DNA of 64,000 bases, taken from Acinetobacter rudis (GTDB taxonomy: Bacteria; Pseudomonadota; Gammaproteobacteria; Pseudomonadales; Moraxellaceae). Numbering within the stretch: position 1 is the first letter of the stretch; each line of letters begins with the position of its first letter. Below the pieces are notes generated by a model. That model did not search any database and was not told where the DNA came from. It was given only the letters and a program-made list of their open reading frames with translations. The stretch lies in contig NZ_BBRX01000025.1 of NCBI RefSeq assembly GCF_000829675.1, forward strand, positions 1 through 64,000, written 5' to 3'. Shown piece by piece: positions 26,401-35,527 of the stretch. The position numbers and the translations under genes are program-made.

Positions 26401-27756
26401 TTATTTTTGTTGAGATTTAAGTATGCGGAATAAAATATAAACAATTGTTATCCAAACAGGAATTAGAATAACTGAAAGTTTTAGTCCTTCCTGCCACATG
26501 ATAAATAAAATGATAGCTATAAACACCAAGACCAAAATATTACTCAGTGGTGCCCAAAGTGCAGGATAACTGCGTGTGATATTTTCTGCTTTAAGCTGCT
26601 TCATAAAGTTAAGGTGTGTGAGTGCAATCAGCGCCCAGTTGAGTACCAGTCCTGTTACTGCAACATACATTAAGTTTTTAAGAGCTTGTTCTGGAACAAA
26701 GTAGTTAAGCAGCACACAGCCAAAAATCAAAATTGATGAAAAGATCACAGCAGGTCTTGGAACACCTTGTGCATTCACTTTTGCAAATATTTTAGGCGCA
26801 TTACCTTGAGTTGCTAAGCCATAAAGCATACGGCTATTTCCATACATGCCACTGTTATAAACAGAAATAGCAGCAGTTAAGATAATAAAGTTGAGTAGGT
26901 GAGCAGCCCAACCAATGCCTAGCTGACTAAAGATCATCACAAATGGACTTTGATCTAAGCTACCAAGTTGTAATTGGTTCCAAGGTACAAGGGATAAAAT
27001 AATGGCGAGGGAAGCGATATAAAATACCAATATACGCCAGACGACTTGATTAATTGCAGTTGGAATATTTTTACTTGGGTTTTCTGCTTCTGCTGCGGTC
27101 ATTCCAATGAGTTCAATCCCACCAAATGCAAAAAGCATGAAGGCGAGCATGTAGAACATGCCACTAAAACCGTTAGGGAAAAAACCGCCGTGGCTCCAAA
27201 GGTTGCTGATCGTTGCTGTAGAATTTGGGCCAGCAGAAAGTAATAAATATAAGCCAAATAAGATCATTGAAATGACTGCAAAGACTTTAATGATTGCTAG
27301 CCAAAACTCAGATTCACCATAGAAGCGTACATTTGCTAGGTTGATAACGGTCACGATACAAAAGAAGACCAGTACAATAATCCATGATGGAATATCAGGC
27401 CACCAGTATTGAATAAAAGTGGCAATGGCTGTGAGCTCGGTCATTGCAACTAATACATAAAGGATCCAGTAATTCCAGCCAGCTAAGAAGCCTGCAAAAG
27501 GTCCCCAGTATTTATTTGAAAAATAACTGAGAGAACCTGCAACAGGTTCATGTACGATCATATCGCCAAGTTGGCGCATAATGAGGTAGGCAATAAAACC
27601 ACAGATGGCATAGCCTAAAATGGTTGCAGGACCAGCAGATTGAATGACATGCGCAGAGCCTAGAAAGAGTCCAGTACCAATTGCGCCGCCCATGGCAATG
27701 AGCTGTATATGTCGATTTTTAAGACCTCTTTTAAGTCCGGAATCTGTTGTGCTCAA
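26401..27756 (-). CDS. Amino-acid permease, AroP/PheP type
   Basis: A 451-residue APC-superfamily transporter of the AAT family. The signature LKRGLKNRHIQLIAMGGAIG precedes the first membrane segment, and about 12 segments follow; VHEPVAGS and GGIELIGMTAAEAENP match AroP and PheP of E. coli closely. Likely import of aromatic or similar amino acids with protons. The gene is followed by its own terminator and preceded by a paralogue in the same orientation, 112 nt away. The exact substrate cannot be read from sequence. Confidence 0.9.
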   Translation of the reverse strand: MSTTDSGLKRGLKNRHIQLIAMGGAIGTGLFLGSAHVIQSAGPATILGYAICGFIAYLIMRQLGDMIVHEPVAGSLSYFSNKYWGPFAGFLAGWNYWILYVLVAMTELTAIATFIQYWWPDIPSWIIVLVFFCIVTVINLANVRFYGESEFWLAIIKVFAVISMILFGLYLLLSAGPNSTATISNLWSHGGFFPNGFSGMFYMLAFMLFAFGGIELIGMTAAEAENPSKNIPTAINQVVWRILVFYIASLAIILSLVPWNQLQLGSLDQSPFVMIFSQLGIGWAAHLLNFIILTAAISVYNSGMYGNSRMLYGLATQGNAPKIFAKVNAQGVPRPAVIFSSILIFGCVLLNYFVPEQALKNLMYVAVTGLVLNWALIALTHLNFMKQLKAENITRSYPALWAPLSNILVLVFIAIILFIMWQEGLKLSVILIPVWITIVYILFRILKSQQK

Positions 27757-27868
27757 GGTTGTCGTCCAGTGATTTAAAGATAAATGATAAGCGTCGACTT
27801 CAGTTTTTCACATGTCTGTACCCAAGAAAAGGTAAGAAGGGGCAGTAATCATACTGCCTCAGAAAAAG

Positions 27869-29233
27869 TTAAGAAGTTGAGTCGTTTTTAGGTTTGAGAG
27901 CTTTAAAGAGTACCCACATTAAAGCGATCCAAATAGGAATCATAATGACCGATTCTTTAAAGCCAACTTTCCACATAATACCAAGGACCATGGCAATAAA
28001 AATCAGTACAACGATATTACTCAACGGAGAAGCAATTGCTTTAAATTTTGATTGAATACCCAATTGTTTTTGTTTACGAATAAAGATCCAGTGGGTAATA
28101 CTAATCATTGCCCAGTTTAGTACTAATGCCGCAACAGTGACATAAATCAAGTGGCTTAATGCATCTTCTGGTACAACATAGTTTAAAAGTACGCAGCCAA
28201 AGATTAATGCAGATGAGAAGATTACGGCTGTGGTTGGTGTTCCATGTTTATTTAACTTACCAAAAGCTTTAGGTGCATTACCTTGTTGAGCAAGACCAAA
28301 TAACATGCGGCTCGTCACATACATAGCACTGTTATATACCGATAATGCAGCTGTTAAGATAATAAAGTTAAGCAGGTTAGCAGCCCAGTCAATTCCGAGT
28401 TGATTAAAAATATAAACAAATGGACTTTTGTCGAGTGTGCCGAGTTCTAAACTATTCCATGGAATTAACGATAAGATAATCGTGATCGAACCAATATAGA
28501 ATACTAAAATACGCCATACGACTTGGTTAATCGCTTTAGGAATATTTTTTTCAGGGTCTTCAACTTCGGCAGCCGTCATTCCAATGAGTTCCATACCACC
28601 GAAGGCAAACATTAAGAAGGCCATCATCCAAAATAATGATTCAAATCCATTTGGAAAGAAACCGCCATGAGCCCAAAGATGGCTAAAGCTTGCTGTATCA
28701 CTTACACCAGGAACCAAAATCAAATAAAGACCAAAGATGATCATCGCGATAATCGATACAACTTTAATCAAAGATAACCAAAACTCAGATTCACCATAGA
28801 CTTTAACATTGGCGAAGTTAATTAAGGTGATACAGATAAAGAAGAATAAGCTACTACTCCAAGCAGGCACATCGGGCCACCAATAGCTAATAAACTTGGC
28901 AACCGCTGTGAGTTCAGTCATTGCAACTAAAATAAATAAAATCCAATAGTTCCAGCCAGCAAGCATGCCAGGGAATTTGCCCCAATATTTATTGGCAAAA
29001 TGACTAAATGAGCCTGCAACAGGCTCATGAACGATCATTTCCCCTAAGTGACGCATAATGAGGAAAACGATAAGACCACCAATGGCATAGCCTAAAATGA
29101 CTGCGGGTCCAGCTTGTTCTATTAATTGTCCTGAACCTAAAAATAAACCCGTACCAACAGCACCACCCATGGCGATTAATTGTACATGACGGTTTTTTAG
29201 TCCCCTTTTTAATTGTCCTGATGTTTCGCTCAC
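27869..29233 (-). CDS. Amino-acid permease, AroP/PheP type, paralogue
   Basis: A 454-residue AAT-family permease, closely related to the downstream gene: same LKRGLKNRHVQLIAMGGAVG start, VHEPVAGSFSHFANKYWG and GGMELIGMTAAEVEDPEKNI. It has 12 predicted membrane segments. The pair looks like a tandem duplication that has diverged. A weak hairpin (GGCAGTA/TACTGCC at 27842-27858) just after the stop may limit readthrough into the second gene. Substrate is aromatic or similar, by homology. Confidence 0.9.
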   Translation of the reverse strand: MSETSGQLKRGLKNRHVQLIAMGGAVGTGLFLGSGQLIEQAGPAVILGYAIGGLIVFLIMRHLGEMIVHEPVAGSFSHFANKYWGKFPGMLAGWNYWILFILVAMTELTAVAKFISYWWPDVPAWSSSLFFFICITLINFANVKVYGESEFWLSLIKVVSIIAMIIFGLYLILVPGVSDTASFSHLWAHGGFFPNGFESLFWMMAFLMFAFGGMELIGMTAAEVEDPEKNIPKAINQVVWRILVFYIGSITIILSLIPWNSLELGTLDKSPFVYIFNQLGIDWAANLLNFIILTAALSVYNSAMYVTSRMLFGLAQQGNAPKAFGKLNKHGTPTTAVIFSSALIFGCVLLNYVVPEDALSHLIYVTVAALVLNWAMISITHWIFIRKQKQLGIQSKFKAIASPLSNIVVLIFIAMVLGIMWKVGFKESVIMIPIWIALMWVLFKALKPKNDSTS

Positions 29234-29447
29234 TTAACTTCGCTCATTATGGAGAAATAATGACAGATTGTAATAGATTGGTCACAGTAAGCCTAGTAAT
29301 AAACCTAGATTAAGCGATCATGACAGATAAAAGACTTTACTTATATTTTAGCTCTACTAATGAATGTTTTTATGAGTATTAAAATATTTTTTAATACTTA
29401 AGTCATGCCATTCAAGATTGATGAAAAAAAAGGATATGATACAGTCG

Positions 29448-29460
29448 ATAACGTCGTTAT
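29448..29460. promoter_or_regulatory. Palindrome upstream of prpF, possible operator
   Basis: ATAACGTCGTTAT is a perfect 13-nt inverted repeat (ATAACG-T-CGTTAT) 33 nt before the prpF ATG, just after a TATGAT that could serve as a -10 box. A regulator site is plausible but no regulator gene lies nearby. Confidence 0.35.
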
Positions 29461-29493
29461 ATACAGCACAACAATATAAAGGAATGTAAGATC

Positions 29494-30681
29494 ATGAGTT
29501 ATGCAGCGCAAATAAAAATACCTGCCACATATATGCGTGGAGGCACAAGTAAAGGGGTTTTCTTTAAGGTCGAGGATTTACCCTTAGCCGCACAACAAGC
29601 AGGTGCAGCACGTGATCAGGTATTATTGCGTGTAATTGGTAGTCCTGATCCTTATGGTAAGCAAATTGATGGCATGGGCGGGGCAACCTCAAGTACCAGT
29701 AAAACCGTGTTATTGAGTAAAAGCACCAAAACTGATCATGATGTTGATTACTTGTTTGGTCAGGTTTCAATAGATAAAGCCTTTGTTGATTGGAGTGGTA
29801 ACTGTGGCAACTTAACTGCTGCTGTTGGTTCTTTTGCGATTAGCCAAGGTTTGGTTGCAGCCGAGCGTATTCCTGAAAATGGGATATGCACTGTACGTAT
29901 TTGGCAGGTCAATATTGGTAAAACCATTATTGCACATGTACCAATCACCAATGGTCAAGTTCAAGAAACAGGTGACTTTGAGTTAGATGGCGTAACTTTC
30001 CCCGCTGCAGAAGTACAAATTGAGTTCTTAGATCCATCTGATGATGGTGAAGATGGTGGCGCAATGTTCCCGACAGGTAACTTAGTGGACACACTAGAAG
30101 TTCCTGAAGTTGGTGCTTTTCAGGCGACACTGATTAATGCGGGTATCCCCACTATTTTTATTCAAGCAGAAGATCTGGGCTATAGCGGTACTGAATTACA
30201 AGATGATATCAATGCTGACTCAGCGGCTTTAGCTCGCTTTGAAAAGATTCGTGCCTATGGGGCATTGAAAATGGGCTTGATTCAAGATGTAGCAGAAGCA
30301 GAAAAACGCCAACATACACCGAAAGTGGCTTTTGTTGCAAAGCCAAAAAGCTATACTGCCTCAAGTGGTAAGGCGATTGAGCAACAAGACATCGACGTCT
30401 TGGTCCGAGCGTTATCAATGGGTAAATTGCATCATGCCATGATGGGAACTGCAGCTGTAGCTATTGGTGCTGCGGCTGCCATACCTGGGACTTTGGTCAA
30501 TCTTGCTGCTGGGGGTGGTGAAAAACAAGCTGTACGATTTGGCCATCCTTCTGGAACACTGCGTGTAGGTGCTGAGGCAATAGTTGAAGCAGGCCAATGG
30601 CAGGTGAAAAAAGCCATTATGAGTCGTAGTGCGCGTGTGCTGATGGAAGGTTGGGTACGTATTCCTGCGGATAGTTTTTAA
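29494..30681 (+). CDS. prpF: PrpF-type 2-methylaconitate isomerase family protein
   Basis: A 395-residue protein of the PrpF family, which isomerises 2-methylaconitate to support AcnD in the methylcitrate cycle. Conserved segments: YMRGGTSKGVFF at the N-terminus, GGATSSTSKTVLLS, the active-site-like NCGNLTAAVG (Cys near residue 109), and KLHHAMMGTAAVAIGAAAAI near the C-terminus. GGAATG lies before the ATG. Usually it stands with prpB, prpC and acnD; here it is alone, so the substrate could differ. A paralogue of a cluster-encoded PrpF elsewhere is possible. Confidence 0.88.
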   Translation: MSYAAQIKIPATYMRGGTSKGVFFKVEDLPLAAQQAGAARDQVLLRVIGSPDPYGKQIDGMGGATSSTSKTVLLSKSTKTDHDVDYLFGQVSIDKAFVDWSGNCGNLTAAVGSFAISQGLVAAERIPENGICTVRIWQVNIGKTIIAHVPITNGQVQETGDFELDGVTFPAAEVQIEFLDPSDDGEDGGAMFPTGNLVDTLEVPEVGAFQATLINAGIPTIFIQAEDLGYSGTELQDDINADSAALARFEKIRAYGALKMGLIQDVAEAEKRQHTPKVAFVAKPKSYTASSGKAIEQQDIDVLVRALSMGKLHHAMMGTAAVAIGAAAAIPGTLVNLAAGGGEKQAVRFGHPSGTLRVGAEAIVEAGQWQVKKAIMSRSARVLMEGWVRIPADSF

Positions 30682-30726
30682 TTTATAGATTGAATTTAAA
30701 TAGCGATCATTTTTCTTTTATCATTG

Positions 30727-30753
30727 AAGCTGGTCTAATAGATCAGCTTTTTT
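30727..30753 (+). terminator. Terminator after prpF
   Basis: A stem of about 10 bp including a G-T wobble (AAGCTGGTCT/AGATCAGCTT), loop AAT, and T6. Confidence 0.75.
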
Positions 30754-30951
30754 CTGTCTTACAAACAAGAATTAAAATCAAGCATTTCAATATACTTGCA
30801 CTAAATTACTCGATAATTCATTTGCTTTTGGTATACACTCGCTGCAGTCATGAATTGTCATGATCACTGTGATTTAACTTGAAAATCTCCTTGACCGTGC
30901 GAGGATTGAGCTTCAATTCAATGCTCGGCATAGTAAAAATTCGAGGCCAAT

Positions 30952-31863
30952 GTGACGACCCCTCTAAAGCTTAATGTAGAAGTGCTTGATCAGGCACAGC
31001 AACAGATTCAAGCGGACTTACAAACGACGCTTGCCGCATTTTCAATTCCTGAACCATTAAAATCTGCGGTGTACCACGCCGTGATGTTGGGTGGAAAGCG
31101 TGTGCGCCCTGCACTGAGTTATGCAACCTCTCATTTGATTAAGAATAATCCAAATTATGCAGCGGTGCGCCGTGCAGCCGTTGCCGTTGAATTGATTCAC
31201 TGTTATTCATTGGTTCATGATGATCTGCCATGCATGGATGATGATCAATTACGTCGTGGACAACCCACCTGTCATGTTGCTTATGGCGAAGATAGTGCTT
31301 TGTTGGCAGGTGATATTTTACAGTCGATGGCATTTGAAGTTTTGGGTAGCCGATTATTTGATACTGCGCAAACTGTGGATGCATCAATTGTATTAAAACA
31401 AATGCAAATTTTAGCGACAGCAAGTTCTAAAATGGTCTGTGGTCAGGTGTTAGATTTACAAGCTGAGTCAAAACGAGTAGATCAGGCACATCTTGAGGAA
31501 ATTCACCGTAATAAAACAGGTGCTTTGATTCAAGCAGCGATTATGATGGCGGCTGTAACCATTTACTCTGGTACAGATGAGGCTTTACCTCGTTTACGTC
31601 AGTTTGGTCAGTCCATCGGTCTTGCGTTCCAAGTACAAGATGACATTTTAGATGTGACGGCAAATACCGAGATGCTGGGTAAAACTGCTGGTAAAGATGA
31701 GCAAGTAGAAAAGTCGACCTATCCGGCATTACTTGGACTTGCACAAGCACAAGATTATTTACAGCAACTGCATCAGCAAGCGATGCAGACTTTAAGTTTT
31801 TGGGGCGATGATGCAGCAGAGTTGAGTGCAATTGCACAATTCTTGTTGTCGCGTAAAAGCTAA
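30952..31863 (+). CDS. ispA: (2E,6E)-farnesyl diphosphate synthase
   Basis: Condenses IPP with DMAPP and GPP to farnesyl diphosphate for quinone and undecaprenyl synthesis. First aspartate-rich motif HDDLPCMDDDQLRRG (near residue 85) and second QVQDDILD are intact; the four-residue spacing of the first motif (DDLPCMDDD) marks the bacterial type. Start is GTG with GAGG 5 nt upstream. 303 residues, usual. In E. coli ispA sits between xseB and dxs; here it stands alone. Confidence 0.95.
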   Translation: MTTPLKLNVEVLDQAQQQIQADLQTTLAAFSIPEPLKSAVYHAVMLGGKRVRPALSYATSHLIKNNPNYAAVRRAAVAVELIHCYSLVHDDLPCMDDDQLRRGQPTCHVAYGEDSALLAGDILQSMAFEVLGSRLFDTAQTVDASIVLKQMQILATASSKMVCGQVLDLQAESKRVDQAHLEEIHRNKTGALIQAAIMMAAVTIYSGTDEALPRLRQFGQSIGLAFQVQDDILDVTANTEMLGKTAGKDEQVEKSTYPALLGLAQAQDYLQQLHQQAMQTLSFWGDDAAELSAIAQFLLSRKS

Positions 31864-31883
31864 ATAGATCTAAGCTTACACGG

Positions 31884-31921
31884 TAAAAAGCCTCAGCAAA
31901 TTTATTTACTGAGGCTTTTTA
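31884..31921. terminator. Bidirectional terminator between ispA and oxyR
   Basis: TAAAAAGCCTCAG (31884-31896) pairs with CTGAGGCTTTTTA (31909-31921). Both arms end in A/T runs, so it can stop transcription from ispA and from convergent oxyR. Confidence 0.9.
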
Positions 31922-31941
31922 CTGTGTATAGAAAGCTGGAA

Positions 31942-32847
31942 TTAGCAGATTTCTTTACATATTTTTTGTAGGATTTCTAGTAACACTTCAAACTCATTAT
32001 GCAATGGCGTACTTTTACGTGTGATCAAGGCCAATGATCGTGAAGGTGCATCATTAATCGATTTAATTAAAATATGCTCGTTATTTTTAAGCATACTCGC
32101 GTGTGTTGCAATTTGAGGCATCAAGGTAAAGCCAAGATTTGCATTGACCATCTCGACCAGAGTGGGTAAAGAACTGGCTTTTAAATGATGCTCACTTTTA
32201 CGTTCGTCTATTGGGCAGGCACTTAGTGCGTGATCACGTAAACAATGTCCTTCTTCAAGCAACATCAGATGCGCTAAGTTAAGATCATTTAAGCTTTTGG
32301 CATCTGCTGATTCGCTGTCATCGACGTTGCAGACTAAATACAGATTTTCTTTAGCAACCTCTGCAACTTTTAAGCCACGCGTATCAAAAGGCAGTGCTAA
32401 GAACACCATATCTAAGTGGCCATGCTCCAAGCGTTCAATGATTTTTTCACTTTGAGCTTCGTGCAGATGCAATTTAATTTTAGGCAGCTGTGCATGTACT
32501 TCTTCGAGTAAGCGCGATAAAACAAATGGGGCAATCGTTGGAATAATACCCAGATGTAAATCACCCGTTAATGGTTCGCTCATTTCACGACTTAGACGCA
32601 TTAAATCTTGAGCATCAGCAAGAAGGACTCGGGCTCGTGCGACAACTTGCTCGCCTAATGGCGTTAAACGCACATTTTGACGGTCGCGCTCAACCAGGAC
32701 ACCACCAAGCAAACGTTCTAATTCCATAATGCCGCCAGATAAAGTCGATTGAGTTACAAATGATCGACGTGCAGCTTGTGTGAAATGTAAGGTTTCAGAC
32801 AATGTCACCAAGTATGACAGCTGTCTAAGAGAGGGTAATGCAGCCAT
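31942..32847 (-). CDS. oxyR: Hydrogen-peroxide-sensing LysR regulator OxyR
   Basis: LysR-family transcription factor activating catalase and peroxidase genes on oxidation. The helix-turn-helix (LHFTQAARRSFVTQSTLSGG) is at residues 20-39. The redox cysteines are Cys202 and Cys211 in GHCLRDHALSAC, with the same 9-residue spacing as E. coli Cys199/Cys208. 301 residues. It is the last gene of the rubA-rubB-estB-oxyR cluster; the stop of estB lies 11 nt upstream of its ATG, so it may be co-transcribed. Confidence 0.95.
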   Translation of the reverse strand: MAALPSLRQLSYLVTLSETLHFTQAARRSFVTQSTLSGGIMELERLLGGVLVERDRQNVRLTPLGEQVVARARVLLADAQDLMRLSREMSEPLTGDLHLGIIPTIAPFVLSRLLEEVHAQLPKIKLHLHEAQSEKIIERLEHGHLDMVFLALPFDTRGLKVAEVAKENLYLVCNVDDSESADAKSLNDLNLAHLMLLEEGHCLRDHALSACPIDERKSEHHLKASSLPTLVEMVNANLGFTLMPQIATHASMLKNNEHILIKSINDAPSRSLALITRKSTPLHNEFEVLLEILQKICKEIC

Positions 32848-32858
32848 AATATCCTAGT

Positions 32859-33797
32859 CTAAGATTGAAAGTGATCCGCAAATAAACTGCTAAGTTTAGG
32901 GATAAAATGCGGTGGGAGGTCATGTCCCATTCCCTCAATTAACTCAAACTTAGCACCCGAAATTGCTTTAGCAATCGCTTTACCGTGGCTCGGTGGCAGT
33001 AAGCGGTCGCGAGAGCCGTGTACCACCAATGTGGCAGTACTGATTTTTTTGTTCAAATGTAATAAAGAACCAGTACATAATATTGCTAAAAACTGTTGAA
33101 GTATACCCGTTGGATAATAACTTCGTTGGTAAAGCTTACGCGAAGTTTGTAATGTATCAATTTGATTAATATATCCAGGCGACCCAATTGCCTGAAAAAC
33201 CTTCAATGAGTGATTAATAATAGTATTTGCATCACGAGATTTGGGTTTGGCCAATAAACAACTTAATTGTTTAGGAAATGGGGGAGGTAACATACTTTGG
33301 TTGTTGCTACTGAATAATATTGCGAGCTTTCCTACCTTATCAGGATATTGCGCTGCAACGATTTGAGCAATCATTCCCCCCATTGAGGCACCGATCAAGT
33401 GTGGCTGTTTTAAACCAAGTTGATCGATCAATAACGCAACATCATTGGCCATGTCATATAAATTATAAGGCGCTCCTTGGTTTTTCAGACCAAGTGCAAA
33501 GCGGCCCATTTGTTGTAAACGAATGCGTGGTTTGTGAGTGGGTGATATTTTTGTAGAGAGTCCGATATCACGATTATCAAATCGAATAACACGAAAACCA
33601 CGATCAATTAATAACTTACAAAAAAAATCTGGCCAAAATAATAACTGAGCACCCAATCCCATAATCAGAAGAATGGCGGGATCATCTTCCTTACCACCCA
33701 TTTCAACATGCAATTGTATTCCGTTACCTAAGTCAATTTTTGTTTCTTGCATAAAAGAAGCATAAGGTGACACATCAAAACGTAAAGCACTGTTCAT
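32859..33797 (-). CDS. estB: Alpha/beta-hydrolase, EstB-type esterase
   Basis: A 312-residue alpha/beta-hydrolase: oxyanion segment LLIMGLGAQLLFWPDFF, nucleophile Ser in GASMGGM, Asp in HGSRDRLLPP and His in EGMGHDLPPHF form the triad. No signal peptide. Its place between rubB and oxyR equals that of estB in Acinetobacter baylyi ADP1, whose product was described as an esterase. Substrate not predictable. It is probably co-transcribed with rubB (55 nt gap) and oxyR. Confidence 0.85.
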   Translation of the reverse strand: MNSALRFDVSPYASFMQETKIDLGNGIQLHVEMGGKEDDPAILLIMGLGAQLLFWPDFFCKLLIDRGFRVIRFDNRDIGLSTKISPTHKPRIRLQQMGRFALGLKNQGAPYNLYDMANDVALLIDQLGLKQPHLIGASMGGMIAQIVAAQYPDKVGKLAILFSSNNQSMLPPPFPKQLSCLLAKPKSRDANTIINHSLKVFQAIGSPGYINQIDTLQTSRKLYQRSYYPTGILQQFLAILCTGSLLHLNKKISTATLVVHGSRDRLLPPSHGKAIAKAISGAKFELIEGMGHDLPPHFIPKLSSLFADHFQS

Positions 33798-33852
33798 GGT
33801 ATGAGTCCTTCAGTTAGGCATGTTGAGTTAGAACATGCCTTGGAATTGACAG

Positions 33853-35037
33853 TTAGAGTGCAGGTACAAGATCAGGCACTAACTTGGTTAACGCTAAACG
33901 TTGTTTTGCCGCAGTCGCACCTAATAATACAAAGGCCCTCAGTGTACCATGAGTATCGGTGGCTTTAGAGAGCATACCGTCGTCAAATTGTTCTGTTTGC
34001 CAGTCGAGTTCAACATTGAGTGGAGCAGGTAACACCGTTAAGGGTGCAGCAGGTGTTTTGACGGCTACAGGCATTGCTGGATAGTGAATTGCTGTGGCTT
34101 GGTTGTTGAGGGTTTTTGCCAAGGCACGTGCTTGTTGCATCAGTGGCATTACATAAGGAAGAACCAAATCAGCGACTTCTACACAGTCACCTAAGGCATA
34201 GATATCAGCTTGACTGGTTTCTAGCATAGGATTGGTCACGATACCTCGATTACAATGGATCTGTGCATTTTCAGCCAATTGAGTATTGGGTTTTAAGCCA
34301 ATAGCTGAGAGGACTAGGTCAGCTTCAATATTTTGGCCATTTGAGAGACTCACTTTATAGCCATGATCTTGTTTATCAATTTGGTTTACAGTCGTTTCAA
34401 AGTGGAAACGGATACCTGCTTGCTCTAATTTTTCTTGAAATGCCTGTGCCACATGACTTGGCATTAAGCGACCTAAAGCATGTGCAGCGAGGTCAATAAC
34501 AGTCACTTGATGGCCGGTATGTTGTAGATCATTGGCAAATTCACAGCCGATTAAACCAGCACCTAAAATCACGATATTTTTATTTTGACTTTGCTCAATT
34601 CGCTGACGAAACACTCGGTAATCAACCAGTGAGTTCACCGCAGGAACTTCATCTTGGCTAACACCAGAAAGTGCCAACCGAATTGGACTCGCACCGAGTG
34701 CCAGAATCAATTTTGAATAATGAAGACGTTCACTTTGGTCATTGGTTTCAATCTGGATCTGATGTGCTTCGGCATCAACCGCTGTGACTACGCTATGCGT
34801 TTTGATTTGCATATTTAGTTGTTGTTGCATTTTTTCAGCATCAGCCAATGCAATTTGATCGGGGTGTTTGTTAGCTGCTAGTGCATTCGACAAGGTCGGT
34901 TTTGCATAGTTCGCTGCATCATCAGCACTGATCATGATGAGTTCTTGATCTGGATTAAGTTTACGAAATTCACGAGCTAGGGTGTAACCCGCCATACCAG
35001 AACCAATAATGATGATTGGATGCATGCTGTTCTCCAA
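33853..35037 (-). CDS. rubB: Rubredoxin-NAD(+) reductase
   Basis: FAD flavoprotein that passes electrons from NADH to rubredoxin for alkane hydroxylase. FAD-binding IIIIGSGMAGYTLAREFRK at the N-terminus, NAD-binding IVILGAGLIGCEFANDL near residue 155, and DIYALGDCVE near residue 288. 394 residues. The ATG at 35037 (MENSMHP) and the one four codons later are both possible. It follows rubA by only 57 nt, and that gap contains a terminator, so its expression is likely set by readthrough. Confidence 0.94.
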   Translation of the reverse strand: MENSMHPIIIIGSGMAGYTLAREFRKLNPDQELIMISADDAANYAKPTLSNALAANKHPDQIALADAEKMQQQLNMQIKTHSVVTAVDAEAHQIQIETNDQSERLHYSKLILALGASPIRLALSGVSQDEVPAVNSLVDYRVFRQRIEQSQNKNIVILGAGLIGCEFANDLQHTGHQVTVIDLAAHALGRLMPSHVAQAFQEKLEQAGIRFHFETTVNQIDKQDHGYKVSLSNGQNIEADLVLSAIGLKPNTQLAENAQIHCNRGIVTNPMLETSQADIYALGDCVEVADLVLPYVMPLMQQARALAKTLNNQATAIHYPAMPVAVKTPAAPLTVLPAPLNVELDWQTEQFDDGMLSKATDTHGTLRAFVLLGATAAKQRLALTKLVPDLVPAL

Positions 35038-35061
35038 GATGATTAAGCGAAATGTACATAA

Positions 35062-35086
35062 AAAAAGACCATGAAATCATGGTCTT
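35062..35086 (-). terminator. Intrinsic terminator between rubA and rubB
   Basis: On the minus strand a perfect 9-bp stem AAGACCATG/CATGGTCTT (35078-35086 with 35065-35073), loop ATTT, and a following T-run. It starts 9 nt after the rubA stop and ends before rubB. Confidence 0.85.
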
Positions 35087-35094
35087 AGAGAGGA

Positions 35095-35259
35095 TCAGAT
35101 TTCGATCATTTCAAAATCTACTTTAGAAACACCACAGTCTGGGCAAGTCCAGTCATCTGGGATATCTTCCCATTTTGTTCCGGCTGTAATACCGTCTGCA
35201 GGCCAACCTTCAGCTTCATCATAGATCCATCCACAAACGATGCACTGATACTTTTTCAT
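35095..35259 (-). CDS. rubA: Rubredoxin
   Basis: A 54-residue one-iron electron carrier that reduces alkane monooxygenase (AlkM/AlkB). The four iron-binding cysteines are Cys6, Cys9 (YQCIVCG), Cys39 and Cys42 (CPDCG). [15 protein letters not shown] and WEDIPDDW are typical of the AlkG2-type short rubredoxins. GGAG lies 7 nt upstream of the ATG. It is upstream of rubB, as in A. baylyi; the alkane hydroxylase gene itself is not in the window. Confidence 0.97.
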   Translation of the reverse strand: MKKYQCIVCGWIYDEAEGWPADGITAGTKWEDIPDDWTCPDCGVSKVDFEMIEI

Positions 35260-35527
35260 CTATTTCTCCAAAACCTAAAGAGGATCATTATTCCTCGTCG
35301 GATATATACCTTTTACCGCATGATATTGCTATGACGTGTTGATGTACATACGCAATGAAATTGTTACGCAGTTCTTATACAAATGTAAAGAAAAACTGGA
35401 GTTTACCCGCTGACATTAAAATCTGAATGGCTGAATAGGTCAAAATGTGTGTTTGTTGGGCTAATTATTGCAATAACTTAACAGCAAACATAGTTTAAAC
35501 ACTTTGAATTCATAAGTATTTTAAAGA

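Noticed and set aside
27833..27868. Terminator between the two permease genes
   Set aside because: The 7-bp hairpin (GGCAGTA/TACTGCC) lacks a clear T-run on the minus strand, so it was mentioned but not listed as a feature.
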